Positions 12,904 to 23,389 of a stretch of DNA of 64,000 bases are shown piece after piece. The notes under the pieces are model-generated. The model ran no database searches. It saw nothing but the letters and a program-made list of their open reading frames with translations, and was not told the origin of the DNA. Made by a program: the position numbers and the translations under genes. The stretch covers positions 6,758,001 to 6,822,000 of the forward strand of contig JAPTOF010000014.1 of assembly GCA_028554755.1 (NCBI GenBank), written 5' to 3'. Every line of letters starts with the position of its first letter. Positions within the stretch are counted from its first letter, which is position 1. The stretch is from Cordia subcordata (taxonomy: Eukaryota > Streptophyta > Magnoliopsida > Boraginales > Cordiaceae).

Positions 12904-15900
12904 TTAACTAGTAATTGGATCCTCCAAAGTGCAAACACCGAGTAGTTCTCTAAGCTTTAGAAATGCAATCCTTTTGAGGGGTTTGGTGAATATATCAGCT
13001 AATTGGTCTTCACTCTTGCAATAGATAAGATCAATTGTTCCATCTTTGATGAGATCTCGAAAAAAATGATACTTCACATTTATGTGCTTGCTTCTTCCAT
13101 GTAAAATTGGATTTTTTGAGAGTTTGATTGCCGAACTACTATCACAATAGATTGAAGTAGGACCAGGTTGCTTAAAATGAAGCTCCGGTAGCATGTTTCT
13201 CAACCAAATAGCTTGACTGACACATGATTTTGTAGCAACAAACTCGGCTTCGGTGGTTGATAAAGCAACAATTGGTTGCTTCTTTGATGACCACGAAATA
13301 GCTCCAGTACCCATTATAAAAGCATATCCAGATGTGCTTCTTCTATCATCATGGTCTCCTATATAGTCGCTATCTATAAACCTAAACAGATCTGATTTTT
13401 CTCCTTTCTTATAGTGGAGTCCATAATCAATTGTCCCTTTCAAGTACTGGAGAATCCTTTTGGCAGCCAGAAGATGCTCCTTTCTTGAACATTCCATATA
13501 TTTACTGATTAGACTGACATAATGCATTATATCTGTCCTTGTCATAATTAAGTACATCAAGCTTCCAACAATTTGTTTATATAGAGTACTATTTTTCTTT
13601 TCACCTCAAGGATCATTTTTAAGTTTCAAACCCATTTCAATTGGTGTATAAACAAAATTGCAATTTTTCATATTGAATCTCTCTAAAATTTCCAGCACAT
13701 ATTTTTTCTATGGAATAAAAATTACCAATAGCACGCTATACGACTTTCATGCCAAGAAAATAACACATCAACCCAAGATCAGACATATCAAATTCACGCA
13801 TCATTTGATTTTTTAAACATTTCAAACATGACTCTATCATTTCCGGTGTAAATCAAATCATCTACATATAAGCATATCATAAGAAATTTTATCTCATTTT
13901 CAGTTTTGATATAGAGTGTGTGTTCATATAGAGTCTTCTAAGGGCATATTTGGAATGGTTTTTTTCCTTTCTTAAAAAAGTTACATTAAATTTACAATAA
14001 CTATTTGATTTGGCTTCCAAAAAACCTAAAACTCTGAAAAAAGCTCAAGTACAGCTTTTTTTAGAAGCCAGAATTTTCAACTTCTAAAAAAAATTGTTTT
14101 ATAAAAGCTGTTAAAAAAAACACTTTTTGAAAAAAGCCAATCCAAACGAGCTCTAAATCCTTCCTTCATAAATAAGCATCTATATGACTATACCAAGCCC
14201 TTGGGGCTTGTTTGAGTCCATATAGTGCCTTTTTTAGCTTATACACCTTTTCTTCATGATCAAACTTCACACAGTTAAGAGATTGTTCTACAAATACCTG
14301 CTCTTGCAAATATCCATGTAGGAATGCTGATTTCATGTCCAATTGAAAGATTGGCCATGAGTTTTGTGTTGCCAATTCTATCACCAATCTGATTGGATCA
14401 TGTCATGCAACTGCAACAAAGATTTCTTGATAGTCAATGCCGAACTCTTGCTTGTATCCTTTAGCTAATAAAAGCGTCTTGTACTTATCGACTTCACCAT
14501 TCTCCTTTAATTTTGTCTTATAGACCCACTTGACTCCTACAATCTTTTGCCCTATAAGAAGTTCTGTCAACTCTCAAGTGTCATTTCTTTCAATGGCTTT
14601 TATTTCCTCATCCATGGCCTTCTGCCTTTTAGATTCTTTGACAGCATCCTCAAAAACTACAGGATCACAATCGGAAAAAAAAAAGTTTGTAAGATTTTCA
14701 GATGGATCAACTCCATATACGTCATAATCTTTCATCCATGCAAGTCTACTTCCACTCCATTGAATCCAAGCTCTAGCAAGTTGTTCATCATTTGTTGTTG
14801 CTGTTGGTAAAGATATTTCTGTCTCGTTCCCTAAAGACTGCTATTTTGCATCTTCATTTTCATCATCAAAGTTTGTTGGGATTTGTTTTTCCACACCATC
14901 ATAACTCCACGACCAGGTCTTGTCTTCATCAAAGATGACATCGCGACTAATAACAGTTTTCTTGGTGCTAGGGTTGTATAATTTGTAAGCTTTTGATTGA
15001 TCACTAACACCAAGAAAAATGCATTTTTCTCCTTTGTCATCTAGTTTTTTTTTTTTTTCTCCTTTCATTTGGAACATGGGCTTATGTAATACACCCAAAA
15101 ATTCTGAATGATCAACATTAGGCTTGCATCCATCCCATGCTTCATTAGGAGTCATATTTTGAACAACAAATGTAGGACATCTGTTCAATTTATTAATATT
15201 CCAAAGAGCTACTTCAGGCCAAAAACTTTTTGGAACACCACTCCTTGTTAGAAGACTTCGCACCATATTTAAAATAGTGCAATTTTTCCTTTCAAATACG
15301 CCGTTTTGTTGGGGAGTATAAGCTGTTGTAAGCTGCCTTCTAATTCCATGCATCTCACAAAAATTTGTAAATTCTTGAGAGGTTGTACCCTTCACCTCGA
15401 TCTGTTCAGAGAACTTTAATAGGACAACCAGCTTCTTTTTCAACAAATATTTTGAATCTTTTAAAGACTGAAAAAGTTTCAGACTTCTCCTGCAAAAAAA
15501 TAAAGCCATGTTTTTCGGCTAAAATCGATGAAGGTGATAAAGTAACGGTTACCTCCATTGGATACAGGATTTATAGGCCTACAAACATCTAAATGAACCA
15601 ACTCTAGCACCTTTTTGGCTTGCCAAGATCTTTCTTTTGGAAAACTGGCATGATGTTGTTTTCCAACAATATACTCTTCACAAATTTTTGAAGGAGATTC
15701 AAATTGAGGAACACCCTTGACCATAATTTTATGTTGCAAAGTTCTCAATCCACCAAAAATTAAATGGCCATAACGAAAATGCCATGGCCACGCCACGCCA
15801 CATTCTTTAATTTTGCAGATAAACATGCATGAGTTGAATTGTGGAGATACAAAGGGAACATACGATTCTCTGTCATATGAACTTGAGCAATTACGCCTAA

Positions 15901-17086
15901 TGTTGGATCTTGAATTCGGCAAACTCCATCTTTGATGTTAATTTCATATCCCTTCTCTTGAAATTGGCGCAAGCTGAGCAAATTTGTTTTCAAGTATGGA
16001 ACATAAAGAACATTCGAGATTGTTTGACTTGAATTCTTTTTGGTTTGGATTTTTACCTTTCCTTTTCCCATGACATAGATTGTAAAATTATCTCCAAATT
16101 TTATAGTATTATGAAAGGATTCATAAAAATCAGAAAAGGCTAACTTGTCTCCATTAGAAGAGAAAACTTCCTCTTCCTTCATCTCTCCTTCCGTTGTCTC
16201 TGCAAAATTAGATTTTCCACCACGATTTCTATTCAAATTTGTTTTACACTCGAAATGATAGTGACCATACCTATGACAACGAAAGCATTCAATATTTGAC
16301 TTGCCAGTAGACTTTGATTAACAGTTGACTGATTCTTGTCACGGCCTCCTTCCTTTTTCTGTGGATCAAGAGTTTGATTCTCTGATTTATGGTGTGCATT
16401 CTTGCACCTCCATTTTCCTTTTCCATGTCCCCATTTTCCTGAATTTGTTGACGCCTGCAACGCTTGCTCTTCTTTCTCTTGTTGGTTTATTTTTTGCTCA
16501 TGTACCAACGGAGAACTTTGGAATTCATCAATTGAAAGATCACCAATATCTTTAGATTCCTCAATTGAACAAACAACGTAATTGAATTTTGTTGTCATCG
16601 AACAAAGAATCTTGTCAACTATGGTGACATCCTCAAACTTTCTCCATGATTTTGCATCTTATTTGCGATTGCCATCGTCTTTGAGAAGTATTCTGAAATC
16701 GATTCTCTTGGTTTCACACGCAAGATTTCAAATTCTGCACAAAGCGCTGGGAGCTGCGCTCGTTTTGCTCTTGCTGTCCCTTGATACTTCTTCTTCATGG
16801 AGTCCCATATTTGTTTGGAAGTGTCTTACAAAGAATTGTCTCCAAGATTGAACGATCAATTGCTTGGAAAAGATAATTCTTTGCCTTGAGATCCTTTAGC
16901 TTTTTTCGCTTTGAACTCGACCTTTTGCACATCTTACTGGATAACACCAGCTGCTGGTTCAGGTACTCCAGATTCAATAATTTGACAATATTCCTTTGAT
17001 CTCAGAAAGTTCTCCTTCAACATACTCCAATGACCATAATGACCATCGAAACAAGGGATTGCAGGTTGCACAAAATTTTCAGCCAT
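12904..17086 (-). pseudogene. Copia gag-pol polyprotein, broken
   Basis: The frame starts at ATG 17086 (MAENFVQPAIPCFDGHYGHW, a copia gag N-terminus). It runs on the minus strand through gag with a degenerate zinc knuckle (about 16250-16600) and the protease region (15760-16236). GAG-pre-integrase and integrase follow (14841-15922, with HGIRRQLTTAYTPQQNGV), then reverse transcriptase (14166-14387, [20 protein letters not shown] and [15 protein letters not shown]), and RNase H (12904-13560, SKKQPIVALSTTEAEF and LADIFTKPL). Overall it is TNT1-94-like. Several frameshifts and stops separate the parts, and a MITE lies inside the reverse transcriptase. The YxDD-containing part has no open frame. 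Confidence 0.92.
13942..14153. mobile_element. Tourist/Harbinger-like MITE (family A) inserted in copia pol
   Basis: This is a 212-bp AT-rich element with terminal inverted repeats (GGGCATATTTGGAATGG; right end in reverse complement GAGCTCGTTTGGATTGG). It is flanked by TAA at 13939-13941 and 14154-14156, and it splits the reverse transcriptase sequence. A TAA/TTA 3-bp target duplication is the mark of PIF/Harbinger elements. Confidence 0.85.
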
Positions 17087-17210
17087 TATAGTGTTTTTTT
17101 GGTGTAAAAGTGAAAGAGGAAGAAAGTTGCAGCCCATTAACACTCTTTTCTTAACTTTTCTCTCAATTTGTGAATTTCTCATTTTACTCTTGAAGTGGCT
17201 TTGGTACCAT

Positions 17211-17467
17211 TGATAACAAAAAAAAAAAAAACTCTGCTGAAAAAGGGTATCTTCTTCGTTCATCAAATGTTTCTTATATGGAGAAAATTACGACAATTTC
17301 AACCGAAAAATAGGAAAACATGGACCATAGTTGCTGCAGCAAAATATCAACAAAATAACAATAAAGAGTTGAACTAGGAGCTGGAATAGTGGTTCATTAT
17401 TAACAATATTCCCTAACAACTTATTGTCACTTAGTCGTCATGCTGAGACTAAGTCAATATCTCAACA
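17211..17467 (-). repeat. Copia 5' LTR
   Basis: It is 257 bp and reads from TGTTGAGA (17467) to ATCA (17211) on the minus strand. The tRNA-Met primer site follows it and GAGCA flanks it at 17468-17472. Confidence 0.92.
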
Positions 17468-17585
17468 GAGCAGACCTCGAAACTGATATGCCTTACGTTC
17501 GAATTACCAATAGGGGCTTACGAAATATCTCGAAAAGGCCAGAAGAATATATCCATCTGGACCAATTTCAAACCCACAGAAAGCC

Positions 17586-18948
17586 TCACCTTGCCACCCC
17601 TCTGCTCCTTAGAATGGAGTCGATCCTTTGCAACTTCAACTGCTGCCTGAACCTGTTGATGAAATCATCAGCTTTTTCATCAACGGCTTCATCCTCCGCA
17701 TCCGACGTCGTCGTTTCGTCCCACTTCGTATTTTTCTCCCTCACCGTCGCCGGACGCTGCCGTTCCACCCTCTCCTCGTCCACCTTCACCGCAGCCATTC
17801 TCGCACTCTCGGACTTCTTCGTCTTCGACTGCTTCGCTTTCCTCGCCGAAGCCTCCTCCAGGGACGGCGGAGTCAAAGACTCGCTTCTTTGTCTTGCCTC
17901 GTAATCACCATCATCATCCACCTCTTCTTCTTCTGCTGCTGCTTCTTGTTGGCTCGGGTCTGCCGGAGAAGGGTTTGGTGGCGGTTCAGCATGGCGGCGC
18001 GAGAAGCTGAAGGACCTGACTCGTTCAAGCAGCGACGGGACTCTGAAGAGCTGGACACGGCCCTCCTCCGGGGACGGCGACGTCAAAGAATCGCTTCTTG
18101 CCCCGTGATCATCATCCACCTCTTCTCCACCTTTCATTCTCTGCACATGGTCTATAACTATAAATATACTAACTAAATACACTAATATTTCGCTATAAAT
18201 TTAAACGTGGTAATTCTGATATGCCTCAACCTTAAACAAAGAAAATTCTCAAATTCAAAACTCATCGTAACTCATTTAAAACTATTAAAACTATCCAGTC
18301 TTAAAACAAGCCTCACGCAGACCTCACCGGAAGTTCTCACATTCAATACTTTATACTTAACCCTACCCATTTAAAAATTATAAAATTGTTACACCAATAT
18401 CTCCTCTATAAATCTAAACTCTTAAGGGCTCATTTGAATTGATTTTTTTTAACAATTTTTGAAAAATAATTCTTTCTTAAAAATTCTGACTTTTAAAAAA
18501 AAAGTTATATTTAAATTTTTTAAAAATCAAATTAAGTAATTATTATAAAAAATATATTTTCTTATAAAAAAAACCCAATTCAAACAAGTCTAAATGAAAT
18601 GATAACTCAAACAATAACCTTTTCTTCATGTTCGCTTGGCTCTAAATGTTGGGTCATCTCTGCCGGAGAAGGGTTTGGGGGCTGTTCGTCGGCACGGCGG
18701 CGAGAGAAGCTGAGGGACCTGACTCGTTCAAGCAAAGATGGGACCCGGAAGTGCTGGACAACGTCTTCGTCGTCGTCTACTTCACGGACCTGGAAGCTTT
18801 GGCTTCGTTTACGCTGCTGCTCTTGATTTCTCTGATTCATGAAGCTTGATCCAATGTAAATGGTGGCCACAACTAGGTTTAGCACACAGAAAAGATACAT
18901 TGGTGTGAGCCAGCTCGTCATCGCACCCAACAAAGCTCCGCTACTCAT
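17586..18948 (-). CDS. DUF4408/DUF761 (cotton-fibre-expressed-protein family) membrane protein
   Basis: Model on the minus strand: exon 1 18948-18619, intron 18618-18141 (GT...AG), exon 2 18140-17586; 294 aa. The join is in phase 0. Residues 1-37 form the DUF4408 segment with one membrane helix (SWLTPMYLFCVLNLVVATIY). The middle is acidic and Ser/Pro-rich and holds two copies of a motif, FRVPSLLERVRSLSFSRR in exon 1 and the same with one change in exon 2. The C-terminus is a DUF761 motif (DEKADDFINRFRQQLKLQRI). That architecture and length are normal for the family, whose biochemical role is unknown; some members are stress-induced. Without splicing, exon 1 would stop after three more codons. 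A family-A MITE lies in the intron. The start is the first ATG before the membrane helix. A copia element lies 114 bp beyond the stop. Confidence 0.75.
18426..18590. mobile_element. Family-A MITE in the DUF4408/DUF761 intron
   Basis: It is 165 bp. The left end is GGGCTCATTTGAATTG and the right end in reverse complement is GACTTGTTTGAATTGGG. TAA flanks both sides (18423-18425, 18591-18593). The interior is runs of A and T, as in the other copies. Confidence 0.85.
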
Positions 18949-19170
18949 GGCAGCTGCTCCAACGTTGTTTTGTTTGCCTCTATTTTGTTGCAGAAGGAAC
19001 AAACATTTTACAAAGAAGAGAGAGTTTGTAAAGCTTAATTTGTCGCTTTTTTTATTTTTTTTTTCTTTTTTGTTGTGTATGAATAGTGATGATAGAGAGA
19101 GGACTGAACAGTTGTAAAGTTTTTTTTTTTTTTTTAAGGAAGATGTAATAAAGTGGGGGAAGTACGAGTG

Positions 19171-19182
19171 TGTATTTATAGT
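19171..19182 (-). promoter_or_regulatory. TATA box of the DUF4408/DUF761 gene
   Basis: The minus strand reads CTATAAATACA about 225 bp upstream of the ATG, leaving a 5' UTR of about 190 bases. The spacing suits a plant core promoter. Confidence 0.65.
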
Positions 19183-19216
19183 ATGGAGGTTACGGTAGGT
19201 TGGATGTGTCAACGTG

Positions 19217-19228
19217 ATGCACGTGCAT
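19217..19228. promoter_or_regulatory. Palindromic G-box (atgCACGTGcat)
   Basis: This is a perfect 12-bp palindrome with a CACGTG core, about 40 bp upstream of the TATA box. G-boxes bind bHLH and bZIP factors; the position fits a light- or stress-controlled promoter. Function is inferred. Confidence 0.55.
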
Positions 19229-20092
19229 GGTGGTTCAAACTACAGACAGATAAGAGTTGTACGGTGACAAGCTCTCCAAATATGGTTTGCTAATTATAAT
19301 TTTGATAATTTTTTTTATTTTGGAATGATTATTGAGGTTTTTTTTTTTTTTTGGAATAGTTGTGTTTACTCGAGAATAATAGATTGGGCATATTCTCCAA
19401 ACGTCACGCCTTTAAAAGAAAACGTGTAACTGATTGAAAATTAATCGCCTTACTAATTGTACCAATACTCAAAAGGAAAAAAAGGAAAAGACTAATCGAA
19501 CATATTAAAAAGGAGGAGGACATTAGCTGATCTTCAGCCTCCCATACAAAAAAAGAGAAAGAAAAGAAAAGAACCATGTAGAGGACAAAAGGATTAAGTT
19601 TGTGTTGAAAGATTCAAGGAGCGTTTAATTTGCTTGTTTTCAGTTTTTATTTTTACGAAAAATAAAAATTATCTTAACACCTCATTAAGTTAGCTTTTGT
19701 ACGAAGATTTATTTATCCAATGAGCAAAATTTTTTTAAAAAAAAATATGTAACTCTAAAAGAGATGCCTAGAATAAAAAAAAAATGCTTTTACTGGCATC
19801 AAGCTTGCATTGCTGCATTGCATTTACAATATCAATCATCTTTGCAACAATATCAATCATCTTTGCAGACATATACATAAACTAATAAACTAATTAGTAA
19901 TTGCAGATATAAACATAAATTTTTTAATCGACTAATATTTGATACTAAACAAGTCACAGTCAACATCAAAGAGTTGGATGAAAGGTGTGGACGAAACAGA
20001 AAATCAGAACCGGTCTTGACTCGACTTTCCGTAGATAAGAATAAGATGCACTTATTTTCACCTAACATGCTTGATTTTTTTAACAAATTGAT
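19229..20092. other. Spacer, no gene
   Basis: This is the distal upstream region of the DUF4408/DUF761 gene plus AT-rich DNA. I see no gene or element with defined ends. Confidence 0.5.
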
Positions 20093-20100
20093 AGCGGCAG

Positions 20101-21040
20101 ATGGGGATGGAAATCGGATCAAATTTTTGGATAATCGGATTTTTTCAGGTTTGGATTTTTCGGGTTTTGAATGAAAAAAATATCCGATCGGATAGTTAAA
20201 TAGTAATTATCTTGTCGGATATGGAATTTTTCGGATGCCGATTTTTTCAGATTCGGATATTCGAATACTCGACATTTCTATTAAGCTAAAAAATACAAAA
20301 TTGTTTACTATTTTTGTTTTTTTGCGGTAAGTTAGCAAATACATTCATTGATAATCAAACTAATTATATTCATGTATGCAAATAGCACAATGCTCAAAAC
20401 TAAGCATTGGCTCCAATAAACAAAGGATATGTTGGGTATGCAATAAACCTAGCATCGGCTCCAATAAAAGAAAAGAAATTATTCAAAATGACGATAGACA
20501 AATCAACTCTTTTTAAATATAAAGACATTTTCATCATAATTATGAACCAAACAAAAAGGAAAAATTAATAAATATTAACCATACAAATATATTTTCACAT
20601 TTATCTAACGTAAACATAACAAATATTTATGCTAAATTAATGTTATATTTTGTTAATTCTAATTATATTACTCAATTTAGTTGTCTAACTTATTTACAAA
20701 TAGCTTAATTATGTTATTTAACTTCTCATTACTTTTGAAGAATACCTTTTTTCTCTTTTTTTAATTGTACATTTTAATATTAATACATTATATAAAATGT
20801 GTGTTTATATATGTGTTATATAGAATATTATGATGAATGATTTACTACGGAATAGTGTGTGTATTTTTTGGGTTTTTCAGATCTGGTTCGGATAGGGGAA
20901 AAAAAAAAACAACCCAATTTACTATCCGATGTCCGGTTATTTTTCGGATATCGGATTCAGATTATCCGAAACCGAGAATTTTACATTTTTGGATTTGAGT
21001 TCAAATTCGGGTACGGATATTCTATCCGAATTTTCACCCC
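20101..21040. mobile_element. Non-autonomous hAT-type element, 940 bp
   Basis: Perfect 8-bp target duplications AGCGGCAG stand at 20093-20100 and 21041-21048. The ends are imperfect inverted repeats (ATGGGGATGGAAATCGGAT; right end in reverse complement GGGGTGAAAATTCGGAT). Both subterminal zones are packed with GGATAT/ATCCGA and CGGAT motifs, as expected for hAT transposase binding sites. There is no transposase frame. Confidence 0.85.
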
Positions 21041-21229
21041 AGCGGCAGACTGTAAATCATGCACCCAAACATGGTGTGCCTGAAAAAAATGATGCGTCCA
21101 CTTGCGTAGTTTTCACACGCACAGTGCCAAAAAAAAAAAAAAAGAAGAAGCAACATGCAAAATCAAGCGCCCGCACCTGACACTGACAAAAAATGAATAA
21201 AATTTTAATTTTTTAGTTTAATTTCATTT

Positions 21230-21780
21230 CCTTTTACATTTCATTTTTAAATTTTAAAAAATTAAAAAATTATAAAAATACATATATTTCATACATTCAC
21301 AATTTTATACAATATGTTCGCAATTTTATTTTTTTACAAATTTCATATCATATATTTACAATTTTAATATTTTCAGTTATTTCAACATTTTTTTAATTAT
21401 TTACATGCATACGAATTTACAATTTTTATACTACGTGTTCACAATTTTTATATATACATTCATAATTTTATATATTCATATTTTTTATAATACATGTTCA
21501 CAATTTTTAATTATTTACATATTTCATATTACATGTTCATAATTTTAATACTTTAGGTTGAAAATTTTAATTGTTTACAATTTTCGTATGATATGTTTAT
21601 AAGTTTAATTATTTACCACTTTTACTCTCTATATTCAAAACTTTTATATTATATATTACAATTGACAACTAACAAGTTTCACAATCTCTTTCAAATACGT
21701 TTATACCTATAAATAATGTATTTACAATTTTGACCGAAATATTCACAATTATAAACATTATGTTCACAATTTTGTTCTTC
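21230..21780. repeat. Degenerate AT-rich minisatellite-like stretch
   Basis: Many loosely spaced copies of ttcacaattttata-like words (tatgttcacaatttt and variants) occur here. The array is too divergent to define a fixed period by eye. Confidence 0.45.
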
Positions 21781-22115
21781 ACCACCACCGCTACCACAAA
21801 AGAATAAATAATTAAATTAGTTAAATTTAGTGAAATAATTTGTTGATTAGTTTTCGATCTTTTACAAAGTAAAATAAAAAAAAAAGTAAAGAAAAAATGA
21901 CAACCACCTTACAACCACCACCGTCGCCTCCACCACCACTGCCGACACCACCACAACCAGAACCACTATCTCCATCACCACAAAAGTATAAATAATTAAA
22001 TTAGTTAAATTAAGTGAATTCATTCACTAATTAGTTTGCGATCTTTTACAAAGCAAAAAAAAACAAAAAATAAAAAAATGGCAACCACTCCACAATTACC
22101 ACCACCGCCATTGAG
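21780..22115. repeat. About 185-bp tandem duplication
   Basis: Two copies share accacaaaag (21793 and 21978), aataattaaattagttaaat, cgatcttttacaaag and a CCA/CCG-rich tail. The segment has no sustained open frame despite its proline-like triplets. Confidence 0.75.
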
Positions 22116-22529
22116 GCAGCGCAGTTTGATGAAGAGGCAGCGGTTGTTTTCATCAATGGCAAGGAGAAAGATGCCATCGAGCGAGGCGGCGATGTGACAG
22201 ATAGAATATGAAAGGGAGAAAGAGCAAGAGAAGTGACGAATTGGTTTGGGATTTGGTGAGAGATAATAGCAAGGAAAGAGTGGGAGGGATGGAAATTATT
22301 TCACTTATACAAGGCGTGTATAAGGAATGTGAGTTAGAGTGTACGTAGCTTGGCGGGTATATATATTATCTAGGTTAATGTGTGTGATATAATTTGCGTA
22401 ATAGCGAGGCGTGAATTTTGGTGTTAGTATATATAGTGAACGTCATACATTACGAGGAATAATTAAGTGGCTTTGGATTCTACTCTCTGTAATATTTAGT
22501 GTTAGTGTGCATTTTTTTTAATTATTCTT

Positions 22530-22680
22530 TAAGAAGTTTTTTTTTTTTTTTTTGGTTTCTAATGCAAAAAGTTGAAATTGATTTTTCTAATTTCACTTTT
22601 CTATATGCAATCAAAATATTTTGTTTCAAAAAATCACAAAAAAATTAATTTTTTCAAAAAGTACCAATTCAAATAGGTCC
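22530..22680. mobile_element. Probable degraded family-A MITE
   Basis: The right end (ACCAATTCAAATAGGTCC followed by TTA) fits family A and the interior is A/T runs. The left inverted repeat is not recognisable, so the left boundary is approximate. Confidence 0.4.
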
Positions 22681-22689
22681 TTAGTTAAT

Positions 22690-23349
22690 ATTTTTGTTTT
22701 GGGTAAAATAATGATAACCAAGTTTGTGACTATGGCAAACTCTTGACCTTATAATATTGTCCTACTCTTGTATGAACACAATGCCGAGAGGTTAAAGTAA
22801 TGTCAAAGTGTTTAGAAGAGTTGCTAACTTTTGATTCTCTCGTCAGTGAAATTATTAATTTGGTTTCACACTCAAATAATTTAGTTTTTTTTTTCCTTTA
22901 CATTTTTGGTCGCTCTACAATTAACTAGTAAAACGATAAATATTCTTTTTGTCAAGATGGATCCAGAATTTATTTCTTGTATAGTTTATATTATATAATT
23001 TGACAAACCCTGCAAGAATTAGTTTGGATTTTTTCTATTTTAGTTACGGATTTAATTAAAACAAAACATTTATTATGTTTTTAACTATAACAATGATGTT
23101 GAAATTTTTATATTTAATTCTTTTAAGATATTAAAAAATTTATTACTCTTGATAGTATACAACAATATAAATTTGAAAAATATATTTGTTATGGGTCAAA
23201 GTATAACAAAAATTGAATATCATTTGATGCATGGCTATAATAGTTTAGCTACGCTTTCTAGCATAGCATTAAATTTTTAGTTACATTGAATGTCTTTAGA
23301 TGTTAATGAACTGCAACTATTTAAATTTATTATATTTCTATACATACAT

Positions 23350-23389
<40 letters not shown>

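Larger units (their letters stand above)
4305..17467 (-). mobile_element. Ty1/copia LTR retrotransposon, interrupted by a gypsy element and a MITE
   Basis: The element is bounded by GAGCA target duplications. Its LTRs begin TGTTGAG and end ATCA on the minus strand. The intact 5' LTR is 17211-17467; the 3' LTR is split into 4305-4430 and 12709-12866 by the gypsy insertion. Next to the 5' LTR is a primer-binding site matching initiator tRNA-Met (TGGTACCAAAGCC, 17197-17209). Beside the 3' LTR is a purine tract (AAGGGAGGGAA on the minus strand, 12867-12879). The order gag, protease, integrase, reverse transcriptase, RNase H is that of copia. Without the nested elements it would be about 4.7 kb, a normal size. 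Stops and frameshifts make it non-autonomous now. Confidence 0.93.

Noticed and set aside
17628..18176. 182-codon plus-strand frame rich in Arg and Leu
   Set aside because: It is the antisense shadow of the GC-rich DUF761 exon.
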